NCBI GenBank assembly: GCA_030727085.1
Contig: JANRCF010000061.1
Location: forward strand, 1 to 9,812
Origin: Alphaproteobacteria bacterium
Lineage (GTDB): Bacteria > Pseudomonadota > Alphaproteobacteria > Paracaedibacterales > CAIOTO01
Direction: 5' to 3'
Length of the DNA: 9,812 bases
Below, piece by piece: positions 1 through 7,736 of this stretch (its first letter is position 1; each line of letters starts with the position of its first letter). A program made the position numbers and the translations under genes. The notes under the pieces are model-generated. The model did no database searches and was not told the origin of the DNA. It was given only the letters and a program-made list of their open reading frames with translations.

Positions 1-735
1 GCACTAAGTTTATTCTTTGGTGAAACCCTTGTGCCACCGTACATGCAACGTTTATTGATTGGCAAATCAATTGAAGATACAGTGCGCGGCACATTATGGA
101 GCGGGCTTTTATCAATTCCATTTTTTGTGTTAATAGGTGTTATCGGTATTATCGCATTTTCAATTACATCAGATCTCGCACCAAACTTGGCGCTTCCTTT
201 TGTGATTCAAACAGTAATGCCTGTTGGGCTTAAAGGGTTTGCAATTGCGGGTATGATGGCTGTTATTATGTCGTCTGCTGACTCATTTTTAAATGCAGCG
301 TCTGTTTCGATTGTGCATGATGTACTAAAGCCATTGCAAAAGGCGAAAAAGAAAAAAATATTTACCCAAGAAGCTGAAATTCAATGGACTCGTGTTGCAA
401 CATTGTGTGTTGGCATTGGTGGTATTATTTTTTCGATAAAGCAAACAAGTGCGCTTGATGTATTGCTCATGGCATACAACTTTTGGACGCCTGTTATATT
501 GGTACCACTTATTTCTGGCCTTTTTGGATACAAGGCGCCTGTGCAGGCATTTTGGGTAGGAAGTTCTGCCGGGATAGTCAGCACCATTTTATGGAATAGC
601 TATGTAGAAAGCAGTGTGCAAGTTGAAGGTGCGCTCATTGGTATTTTAGCGAATTTTCTAGTATTCATTTTGATTGCTAAAGGGAATGAAGTGCATGACA
701 GTGCTGCTGAATGTATTGTGAAAAAAGCTGCATAA
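1..735 (+). CDS. Sodium:solute symporter family (SSS) transporter, C-terminal part, 5' truncated by window edge
   Basis: This is the last 244 residues of a secondary transporter of the SSS family (LeuT-like fold), which couples uptake of a small solute to sodium at the cytoplasmic membrane. The frame is open from base 1 (fragment begins ALSLFFGETL), so the GTG at 31 is not the true start. Visible family features are GETLVPPYMQR near the fragment start, a motif close to the SSS 'P..QR' loop, and AGMMAVIMSSADSFLNAAS at about 84-102. In the latter, S91/S92 sit where the Na2-site Ser/Thr pair lies in PutP and vSGLT. About six hydrophobic segments follow one another. A lysine-rich loop (KAKKKKI, about 114-120) lies after the Na2 helix, and a short hydrophilic tail ends the protein. 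The substrate cannot be told from this part; proline, pantothenate, choline or another organic solute are all possible. It is convergent with rodA and ends 20 nt before a strong terminator. The family call is firm, the substrate unknown. Confidence 0.85.
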   Translation, partial: ALSLFFGETLVPPYMQRLLIGKSIEDTVRGTLWSGLLSIPFFVLIGVIGIIAFSITSDLAPNLALPFVIQTVMPVGLKGFAIAGMMAVIMSSADSFLNAASVSIVHDVLKPLQKAKKKKIFTQEAEIQWTRVATLCVGIGGIIFSIKQTSALDVLLMAYNFWTPVILVPLISGLFGYKAPVQAFWVGSSAGIVSTILWNSYVESSVQVEGALIGILANFLVFILIAKGNEVHDSAAECIVKKAA

Positions 736-754
736 ATAAATTTATTCGCAACGT

Positions 755-783
755 AAAAAGGGCTCCTTTATGGAGCCTTTTTT
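755..783. terminator. Bidirectional Rho-independent terminator between the symporter gene and the rod-shape cluster
   Basis: GGCTCC (761-766), loop TTTAT (767-771) and GGAGCC (772-777) form a perfect 6-bp GC-rich stem, followed by TTTTTT (778-783). On the other strand the stem is followed by C and TTTTT (complement of 755-759), and the flanking A and T runs can extend the stem. It lies 19 nt after the symporter stop codon. It can also end - strand transcripts leaving rodA, whose stop is at 900-902, about 117 nt away. Confidence 0.85.
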
Positions 784-899
784 AGTATCACATTTCCTTG
801 CTCAACAACGTCATATAAGCCCTCGTGTTTTGAGCTAGAAAATCAGACCCGTGAGCTTTTTCTATCATTCCAATTCCTGGAACCAATTACATAGAATTT

Positions 900-1997
900 C
901 TATCTAACTATACGTATATCATTATGTAAATGAATCGAAAACAAAATTCCTTGACTAATAAGGAGTGTTAACATGGCGGTCCCACCATACGAAAAGAAGG
1001 GAAGGGGAATACCTACCACAGGCAACAGCCCTGTAACCATCGCCATATTAATAAAAACATAGAGAAAAAGGGTTGCTGACAAGCCAAGCGCTGTAAGCCT
1101 GGCAAACGTGGTGCGTGCATTCATTGCAATGCGAATGTTACAAACAATAAGGGATGTATAAAGTGTAATGAGGAAAAGCGCTCCTATAAAGCCAAACTCT
1201 TCACAAAACATTGTAAAGATAAAGTCCGTCTGTTTTTCAGGTAAAAAATTAAGGTGGCTTTGTGTTCCTTGCAGGAAACCTTTACCAAAAAGCCCCCCAG
1301 ACCCTAATGCTATTTTTGATTGTATAATATGGTAACCTGCATGTGCAGGGTCACTTTCTGGATTTAAGAAAATTAGAATACGTTTTTTTTGATAACCATG
1401 CAAAAGAGTCCAAAGAAGGGGAATTGCTGCAAGTATGCCGCCGCCAACAACAGCAAATTTCCACAAACGAACTCCCGCTGCAAAAAAGATAGCAGCACTG
1501 CTTAACATAAGTAGCATTGCTGTACCTAAATCGGGTTGCCTTAACACTAAAAGTGTCGGTGCAAAAATCAAAACAATTGGTAATAGCAATACAAATGGGT
1601 TTGCTATTTCTTCTTGTGAAAGACTATGAAAATAACGCGCAAGCGTCAGAATCAGACCAAGTCTCATTAATTCAGAGGGTTGAAAGTTAAACACATACAA
1701 GTCAATCCAACGCTGCGCACCCATTCCAACAAAGCCCATCAATTCAACCGCCATCAAAGCTATAAAGGAAATAAGATAAAGCAGATACGCATGATCAAAA
1801 AATGCTCGGACATTAATACAGCTAATATTGAGCATTACAATAAAACCAAAAAGGAAGCGAATCATTTGTTTAAATGCCCAAGGATGTAATGAGCCATTCG
1901 CTGCAGATACAAGCATAAGCATGCCAAGCATAGTTATAAAGCACAGTAGAAAAAGTGGCATTCTTGGAATAGAAGCTAGTTTTTGAAAAACTGTCAT
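900..1997 (-). CDS. rodA: RodA, SEDS-family peptidoglycan glycosyltransferase of the elongasome
   Basis: RodA is an integral membrane SEDS protein that polymerises lipid II into glycan strands during cylinder elongation, in complex with its cognate transpeptidase PBP2. The 365-residue product has the usual family length and about ten hydrophobic segments. Recognisable SEDS motifs are GAQRWIDL (93-100) with NFQPSELMRL (104-113), RQPDLGTA (153-160), LNPESDPAHAGYHIIQSKIA (211-230), GSGGLFGKGFLQGTQ (232-246), LPEKQTDFIFTMFCEEFGF (252-270) and PLPFFSYGGT (331-340). D258 in the TDF box corresponds to the essential aspartate of characterised RodA proteins (E. coli D262). The ATG start shares ATGA with the mrdA stop, so translation is probably coupled; the only Shine-Dalgarno-like sequence is a weak GAGA before an A8 run. 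It is the last gene of the cluster, followed by about 115 nt without a gene and then the terminator. I see no missing key residue. Confidence 0.97.
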   Translation of the reverse strand: MTVFQKLASIPRMPLFLLCFITMLGMLMLVSAANGSLHPWAFKQMIRFLFGFIVMLNISCINVRAFFDHAYLLYLISFIALMAVELMGFVGMGAQRWIDLYVFNFQPSELMRLGLILTLARYFHSLSQEEIANPFVLLLPIVLIFAPTLLVLRQPDLGTAMLLMLSSAAIFFAAGVRLWKFAVVGGGILAAIPLLWTLLHGYQKKRILIFLNPESDPAHAGYHIIQSKIALGSGGLFGKGFLQGTQSHLNFLPEKQTDFIFTMFCEEFGFIGALFLITLYTSLIVCNIRIAMNARTTFARLTALGLSATLFLYVFINMAMVTGLLPVVGIPLPFFSYGGTAMLTLLISQGILFSIHLHNDIRIVR

Positions 1998-3805
1998 GAT
2001 TTTTTTTCTCGTTCATGAGTGGCAATGAGAATATCACGTGCCAAAGGAGCGGCGGTACGTGAGCCACTTGCACCATGCTCGACGATGACTGTAACAGCAT
2101 ATCGGGGCGATTCTACTGGTGCAAAAGCCGTAAACATAGCGTGCTCTCGTAAATGATAGGGGCGATTATTATGCGTACCCTCTAATCGTTGTTCTGCTGT
2201 AATTCGGCTAACTTGAGTGCTTGCTGTTTTTCCTGCCATTCGGAACGAATCATCCATAATACGCGCACGATATGCAGTTCCACGTGGTTGATTCACAACA
2301 TCCGCCATACCTTGGCAAACAAGTGCGATGTGCAGAGGATCAATTGATGTGATTGAAGGTGTTACGTATTCCTGATGTCGTTTAATGAGATGGGGCGTGA
2401 TTGGTTTTACCCCATTCACAAGCATTGCCGTCATCTTTGCCTGCTGGAGTGGTGTTGACAAAAGATAGCCTTGACCAATAGAAGCATTAATTGTATCTCC
2501 CCCCGTCCATGCTTGCCTTCTGTTTTCACGTTTCCATTGTCTTGATGGCATAAGGCCAGATTTCTCGCCTGGCAGCTCAATTCCAGTAAGGTCACCGAAT
2601 CCGAACGTACGTGCCATTGAGGTCATCGCGTCAATACCTAATTTTGTAGCTATATTAAAAAAGTATGTATCACAAGATTGAGAAATCGCTGTTTGTAAAT
2701 TAACGGACCCATGTCCCCCCCCGCTCCTCCAATTCCAGCAATGAAAACGATGATCATTATAATCATAATGTCCTGGGCAGTGGTAGGTTGTGTGCGGGTC
2801 AACGACCTTTTCATGTAAAGCTGCCAACGATACAATAATTTTAAAAATTGAGCCTGGTGAGTATTGCCCTGAAATAACTTTATTTGTGAGTGGACGCCGC
2901 GGATGATCGGCAATCTCACGCCAATCAGCTCTTGAAATTGAATCTGTAAAGAGTTGTGCATTAAAAGATGGTTGTGATACTAAGGAAAGAATAGCTCCGC
3001 TGTGTACATCAAGAACAACGGCACCTGCACTTTCTTCTTGTTTTAAGATAGCAGAAACTTCTTGTTGAAGTTTTATGTCGAGCGTTAAATTAAGCTCGGA
3101 TCCTTTTTTAGGTTCAAACGTTTCAAGTGTTCTTAGAATGCGGCCGTACGCATTAACTTCTACTTGCTTTAAACCAGCCTCACCCTGAAGTGACTGGTTG
3201 CATGTCTGTTCGATGCCAGACTTCCCAATTCGGAAACCAGGTAGCTGAAGTAAAGGCTCTGCTTCATTTAAATCCTTTTGTGTAGCAGATGAAACATAAC
3301 CAATAGTGTGGCAGGTAAGATCTGGAAAAGGGTAATAGCGACGTTCCCCCTTTTCAATCAAAATGCCTCTTAATTCTTCGCTATGTAATTCAATTTTAGA
3401 AAGTTCATCCCAACTTAAATCTTCTTTAATGAGTAAGCGTTGACGTTTATTCTTCCTGAAACGCTTTGAAAGGATTTGATAATGATTGTCATTAAGCTTT
3501 AATGAGTGCGCCACTTCTTTAAGTAAATTTGTTGGTACCTCAACAAGTTCAGGAGCAAGAATTGCACTGTAATTTATTTTATGGCCTGCTAATACTACAC
3601 CATTCGTATCTTTAATGAGCCCACGTGAAGGCGCCAACAAGCAAGTTTGTATGCGATTTTTATCAGACAAAACCTTATAGTGTGAACCTTTCAAAATTTG
3701 AAGGTAATATAAACGACCCACAAGTGTGAGCAATAGTCCACCTTTAAAAGCTGCTAGAACAAAGGTACGTCTTGTGAACGTTTGATGCGTTTCATGATCA
3801 TTCAT
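1994..3805 (-). CDS. mrdA: Penicillin-binding protein 2 (MrdA), elongasome D,D-transpeptidase
   Basis: PBP2 is the class B transpeptidase that crosslinks the strands made by RodA. The 603-residue product (E. coli 633) has a short cytoplasmic N-terminus, one membrane anchor at about 17-36, a pedestal region that includes LAPSRGLIKDTNG (57-69), and a transpeptidase domain from about 250. The active site has SXXK as S319-IF-K322 (YSPGSIFKI) and the second box as S377-C378-D379. The third box reads K526-T527-A528 in AGKTASTQV, where KTG or KSG is expected (see findings). Cys343 (CPG), Cys356 (FHCW), His365 (GHG) and Cys378 form a cluster that may bind metal; some bacterial PBP2 proteins bind zinc in this area. 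A G8 tract encodes glycines 362-364. The start shares ATGA with the mreD stop, and the stop shares ATGA with the rodA start. No strong Shine-Dalgarno sequence is seen, which fits translational coupling. Confidence 0.96.
   Translation of the reverse strand: MNDHETHQTFTRRTFVLAAFKGGLLLTLVGRLYYLQILKGSHYKVLSDKNRIQTCLLAPSRGLIKDTNGVVLAGHKINYSAILAPELVEVPTNLLKEVAHSLKLNDNHYQILSKRFRKNKRQRLLIKEDLSWDELSKIELHSEELRGILIEKGERRYYPFPDLTCHTIGYVSSATQKDLNEAEPLLQLPGFRIGKSGIEQTCNQSLQGEAGLKQVEVNAYGRILRTLETFEPKKGSELNLTLDIKLQQEVSAILKQEESAGAVVLDVHSGAILSLVSQPSFNAQLFTDSISRADWREIADHPRRPLTNKVISGQYSPGSIFKIIVSLAALHEKVVDPHTTYHCPGHYDYNDHRFHCWNWRSGGGHGSVNLQTAISQSCDTYFFNIATKLGIDAMTSMARTFGFGDLTGIELPGEKSGLMPSRQWKRENRRQAWTGGDTINASIGQGYLLSTPLQQAKMTAMLVNGVKPITPHLIKRHQEYVTPSITSIDPLHIALVCQGMADVVNQPRGTAYRARIMDDSFRMAGKTASTQVSRITAEQRLEGTHNNRPYHLREHAMFTAFAPVESPRYAVTVIVEHGASGSRTAAPLARDILIATHEREKKS
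2715..2722 (-). repeat. G8 homopolymer tract inside mrdA
   Basis: Eight consecutive C on the + strand (G8 in the coding strand) span codons 362-364 of PBP2, Gly-Gly-Gly, just before the GHG motif. Such a tract stands out in this AT-rich sequence and is prone to slippage. The frame is intact as given. Confidence 0.9.
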
Positions 3806-4326
3806 CTAAATTTACCAAGCTTTAAAAGAACAACATGAAAGAAATGGATGCCAATGGGGAAAAAGCCAATATGCAAAATTGTTTCAATAAGCATCTGAAC
3901 GTAATCAACGGCATGATGTGTTTTGATAAGAATAATATATTCAATACTATTAGTTGCATAAAGTGTGACGGCAAATGTTCCCCACAAAATGCTGATATTT
4001 GCTTTCACAAGGTGGCGTCTCTGCTTAGCTAAAAACCAATACCACGAAATCCATGCAAAGCTAGAAAGGCCTAGTGGCATATCAAAAACACTATCATGAA
4101 TCAGTCCTAAAACCAGAATCTGCACCATTGAAGCAACAGGAGTTGCAAAAATAGATAAGTAAAATAAAATGCAAGGCCATAAGAAAAGTCTGGGCCCCAA
4201 AACAGATCCCCAGTATGAAGCTTTTAAAATAATGCACAAGTATCCTACTAAGAAAATACCTATTTGCATCCGTATTCGGATCCAGACACTGACGTCAGGA
4301 AGTTTGAGTAGGTGTGTCTTGGGCAT
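3802..4326 (-). CDS. mreD: MreD, rod-shape-determining membrane protein
   Basis: MreD is a small polytopic membrane protein that works with MreC and RodA/PBP2 to place and activate wall synthesis. The 174-residue product given here has about five or six hydrophobic segments, starting at about 21. It carries the weakly conserved MreD stretch LGLIHDSVFDMPLGLSSF (about 73-90). Identification rests on this stretch, size, topology and position between mreC and mrdA. The start is uncertain. The longest frame opens at a TTG (4356) with no ribosome-binding site. The ATG at 4326 used here overlaps the end of mreC by 32 nt. A later ATG at 4269 would avoid the overlap but shorten the first membrane region. 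None has a clear Shine-Dalgarno sequence, so re-initiation after mreC is likely. The stop shares ATGA with the mrdA start. Confidence 0.88.
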   Translation of the reverse strand: MPKTHLLKLPDVSVWIRIRMQIGIFLVGYLCIILKASYWGSVLGPRLFLWPCILFYLSIFATPVASMVQILVLGLIHDSVFDMPLGLSSFAWISWYWFLAKQRRHLVKANISILWGTFAVTLYATNSIEYIILIKTHHAVDYVQMLIETILHIGFFPIGIHFFHVVLLKLGKFR

Positions 4327-5245
4327 CGAGGGAATCAAATATACGTACAAATTCAAGTGTTTGTGGGGTAGCTATTAGCTGTGCAAAAATCTTATCCCCT
4401 GCGGGATCCTTTTCAATACGTGTCACAATTGCTACTGGCAAATCAGGAGGGAAAATCCCCCCAAAACCAGACGTAACAAGACGATCACCAATTTTAAGTT
4501 CTTCAATCTTTTCTGTGTTTTCAAGAGGCGTTTCATAAAGTGATTTTCTATGAAGAAGAACAAGTTCTGACTTTCCTGCACCAGCTAAGATCGCATGTTC
4601 GCCAGTTGATTCGAAGCGGACAGGCGTCCTTGAATTAATATCTGTCAACAATGTAACGCGCGATACAAGCAACCCGGTGTCAACAACACGCCCAATTACG
4701 CCTTTTGCGCAAACAACAACAGCATTCTTCTCAACTCCATCTGTCTCTGTAGCCGCAACAAGTAAGGTTGAATACTCTCCTCCTGCAGGCGATCCCAATA
4801 CTTTAGCCGTAAAAAATGATTGATCAGGAGAGGGGATGGTGCGCAATAGCTCTCTTAAGTTCTGATTCTCGCGCTTAAGCTGAAGTGCTAACGACTTCCA
4901 TTCTTCAAGTTGAAAATTTTCCCTTTGTAATGAATCTAAATTGGTTTGTAACTGATTGAAATCACGTAACTTTTTATATTGGTGATGCAAAATAACAAGC
5001 GGCTGATTAACGCTTTGCAGGATTGGCATTGTTAAATCAAGGGAAAACGTTTTAATGCGGCTCAATATTGGATGGTCAATTCGCATTACAGCCATTGCGT
5101 AGACACAGACCAAAACCACCATCAATATTATAAAAATGCGTTGCAGCGTTAGTAATGAACCTTTAACAAGTGACAGCATTAGCGCCCAAGCATATTGTTG
5201 GCGTTTAAGTCCTGCAGCTTTGAAACCAAATAACGATACGGTCAT
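4295..5245 (-). CDS. mreC: MreC, rod-shape-determining protein with periplasmic beta domains
   Basis: MreC is a bitopic inner-membrane protein whose periplasmic part binds and activates PBP2 within the elongasome. The 316-residue product has a cytoplasmic N-terminus of about 30 residues, a membrane segment at about 33-54, a probable coiled coil at about 86-136 (rich in Leu, Gln, Glu and Lys, ending NLRELLR) and the two-part beta domain. Conserved stretches include GVIGRVVDTG (182-191), LLTDINSRTPVR (199-210) and LVTSGFGGIFPPDLPVAIV (256-274). The last normally reads close to SGxGGxFPxGxPVG, so Asp268 (in PPD) stands where Gly is common. The ATG at 5245 is preceded by AAAAGAG at a normal distance. 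The ELM1-like gene ends only 15 nt upstream, so the two are probably co-transcribed, and the 3' end overlaps mreD. Confidence 0.95.
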   Translation of the reverse strand: MTVSLFGFKAAGLKRQQYAWALMLSLVKGSLLTLQRIFIILMVVLVCVYAMAVMRIDHPILSRIKTFSLDLTMPILQSVNQPLVILHHQYKKLRDFNQLQTNLDSLQRENFQLEEWKSLALQLKRENQNLRELLRTIPSPDQSFFTAKVLGSPAGGEYSTLLVAATETDGVEKNAVVVCAKGVIGRVVDTGLLVSRVTLLTDINSRTPVRFESTGEHAILAGAGKSELVLLHRKSLYETPLENTEKIEELKIGDRLVTSGFGGIFPPDLPVAIVTRIEKDPAGDKIFAQLIATPQTLEFVRIFDSLDAQDTPTQTS

Positions 5246-5260
5246 GTAACTCTTTTCAAA

Positions 5261-6424
5261 CTAATATAATTTTGTTTCAGTAATAACGTGTGCAATTTGA
5301 TCACGTGCATCCGGCAACGCAGTGGCATCTTTAGTGGCAAATGTTTTAATTTTTCCGTTGCTATAGTATCTTGCACGACCTTGTTTGTAGACACTGTCAA
5401 CATGCTTCTTATGTGTTTCATTCGTTGCCTGATTGTCATAGATAATAAGGTTATTAGGTGATATGACTGAAATTGCCTCGCATATCATTGATGATGATTC
5501 TCCTGGAACCCAAACAGGAGTGTTATATACAAATGCAGCGGATAAAAGCGGAATATAAAAACTTTTTTTGCCAAATTTGAAATCATATAATTTGATTCTG
5601 TTTTCCGGAACACCTTTCTTTTTTAACGTTTCAATAAAAGCAATTGTAACCGCATCAATACGTTCGTCCCTATGTATGTTTTTTATTTCGTTCAAATTTT
5701 TATCAAATTTGCCTGTACGAGGCCCATTAACAACATAAAAAGTTCCAACGCTTTTCTCGTTAGATAGCGCTATTGCCAATTCAGAGGCGTCGGCTTCAGT
5801 AAAACGTTTTTGCATCCCGTCGTTTGTTGGTGCATCTCCCCCTAAGATAATAACGTGGTCATTTATCGTTAGTGGAAGTTTCTTCTTATATGACTCATGC
5901 TCGATTCGAAGGGTTTCTTGTGTAACTGCGTGCGGCACCCCATTTGTATAGATAAGTTTTGTTGTCGACGTGTTCATCAATGATTCTTGCCTTGCATAAT
6001 CTGGCACAGCAATCCAGGTCACTTTTCCTAACAAGTTTGAGTAAGCGGTTGTCCACTGATGCCCAAGGGCAAGTGTTTTTATATTAGGTATATTCTTTGC
6101 TGATAATTGATCAAATACAGAAAAAGCTGTTTTCCCAACCCCGATGACAAGTTTATCATTTTTTGGATCAGAAAGATCATTAACCAGTTTTGAAATATCC
6201 GTTTTTTCATTGCACGAATAATCCATAATTATTAAATTCTGTTTATGCTTTTTTAATGCATGAACAACACCAATAACTTGATTCTTATCACCAACAGCTG
6301 CTTCTTCATAAATTTGCACAACTGTAAATGAGGGGGCAGGCGCAAAAAAAGACTTTAGGGTATATATAACCCATATAGATAAAATACATAGTACGCTAAA
6401 TATAATATATTTTCTCATGATCAT
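5261..6424 (-). CDS. Membrane-anchored ELM1-like protein (ELM1/GtrOC1 putative glycosyltransferase family), inserted between mreB and mreC
   Basis: The 387-residue product resembles the ELM1 family (formerly DUF1022), proteins of GT-B-like fold whose function in bacteria is unproven. The match rests on ordered motifs: GDKNQ plus VHAL (45-57; family G-ENQ..-AL), IGVGKTAF (94-101), VPDYAR (140-145; family VP-HD), TNGVPHAVTQETL (160-172; family T-G-PH-V), GGDAPTNDG (195-203), PGESSSMICEA (307-317; family T-DS-SM-SEA) and a tail with QGRARYYSNGK (348-358). The usual SRRTP box is altered to NGPRTGK (233-239). It starts with RK and a hydrophobic segment (about 6-27), followed by APAPS. By the positive-inside rule the body would face the periplasm; an uncleaved anchor or a signal peptide cut near APA are both possible. 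No lipobox is seen. Either M1 or M3 (ATG at 6418) may be the start; the ribosome-binding site is weak. It lies 70 nt after mreB and 15 nt before mreC. The gene looks richer in AT and lysine than mreB. Its role is unknown; the context suggests cell-envelope work. Confidence 0.65.
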   Translation of the reverse strand: MIMRKYIIFSVLCILSIWVIYTLKSFFAPAPSFTVVQIYEEAAVGDKNQVIGVVHALKKHKQNLIIMDYSCNEKTDISKLVNDLSDPKNDKLVIGVGKTAFSVFDQLSAKNIPNIKTLALGHQWTTAYSNLLGKVTWIAVPDYARQESLMNTSTTKLIYTNGVPHAVTQETLRIEHESYKKKLPLTINDHVIILGGDAPTNDGMQKRFTEADASELAIALSNEKSVGTFYVVNGPRTGKFDKNLNEIKNIHRDERIDAVTIAFIETLKKKGVPENRIKLYDFKFGKKSFYIPLLSAAFVYNTPVWVPGESSSMICEAISVISPNNLIIYDNQATNETHKKHVDSVYKQGRARYYSNGKIKTFATKDATALPDARDQIAHVITETKLY

Positions 6425-6494
6425 CTTTAAACGCCAAATATCACTTACAGTACCTTAACTTATTACACTAGGTTTTTAAGATGAATCTCTTCAC

Positions 6495-7538
<1,044 letters not shown>

Positions 7539-7584
7539 TTAAACCTAATTAATTTGAAGTTGTTTCACTTTACTCATAGTTCAT

Positions 7585-7614
7585 TTTATATGCAAGAGGA
7601 GAAGCCATAGTGAA
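7585..7614 (-). promoter_or_regulatory. Candidate promoter for mreB
   Basis: On the - strand TTCACT (7614-7609) and TATAAA (7590-7585) are 18 nt apart and resemble sigma70 -35 and -10 boxes. This would give a leader of about 40 nt before the mreB ATG. A perfect TATAAT also lies upstream at 7627-7622, but with no convincing -35 box. TTTCACT (7563-7569) and AGTGAAA (7609-7615) form a 7-nt inverted repeat around the proposed -10. In AT-rich sequence such matches arise by chance, so this is only a candidate. Confidence 0.3.
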
Positions 7615-7626
7615 AGCCTATATTAT

Positions 7627-7650
7627 AAAGTTTTCTTTGGGAAAACCTTT
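7627..7650. repeat. AT-rich palindrome between sdhA and mreB
   Basis: AAAG-TTTTC (7627-7635) pairs with GAAAA-CTTT (7641-7650, one bulged C at 7646) around a TTTGG loop: a 9-bp stem with one bulge. It directly adjoins a perfect TATAAT on the - strand. It has no T run after it on the - strand, so it is a poor intrinsic terminator. It could be a weak terminator for the sdh genes or an operator for the mreB promoter; neither is shown. Confidence 0.45.
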
Positions 7651-7666
7651 AATAAAAAATATCGCC

Positions 7667-7726
7667 TCACAAAGTGAATTCTACCATATTGTCGTCTGGT
7701 TGTGTGTTCGGTTCCCCATGCCGCAT
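7667..7726 (-). pseudogene. 19-codon frame after sdhA, possible remnant of the sdhB 5' end
   Basis: A 19-codon frame starts at ATG 7726, 10 nt after the sdhA stop, with AAGAG 7 nt before it, a good ribosome-binding site. It ends MVEFTL followed by TGA. Alphaproteobacterial SdhB proteins commonly start with MV(E/Q)(F/L)TLPKNS, and sdhB normally follows sdhA, so this may be the broken start of sdhB left after rearrangement or loss. Beyond TGA no SdhB-like sequence (such as its cysteine clusters) can be read before mreB. Six residues are too few to prove descent; a chance frame or leader peptide is possible. Confidence 0.25.
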
Positions 7727-7736
7727 ATATTTACTC

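Noticed and set aside
31..735. GTG at 31 as the start of the symporter gene
   Set aside because: The same frame is open to base 1 and its translation (GETL before VPPYMQR) continues the family motif, so the gene is cut by the window edge.
784..899. Possible small RNA or gene in the gap between the terminator and rodA
   Set aside because: I see only short imperfect inverted repeats (for example TTCCA/TGGAA near 868-882) and no coding frame or promoter worth reporting.
2650..2961. 103-codon open frame on the - strand inside mrdA in another frame
   Set aside because: It overlaps the PBP2 active-site coding region in a different frame and shows no recognisable domain.
3835..4032. 65-codon open frame on the + strand across mreD
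   Set aside because: It is antisense to mreD, has no support beyond being open, and lies in AT-rich sequence.
6425..6494. Terminator between mreB and the ELM1-like gene
   Set aside because: The only inverted repeat (ACCT/AGGT) is short with a long loop, and its T run is on the wrong strand for mreB transcripts.
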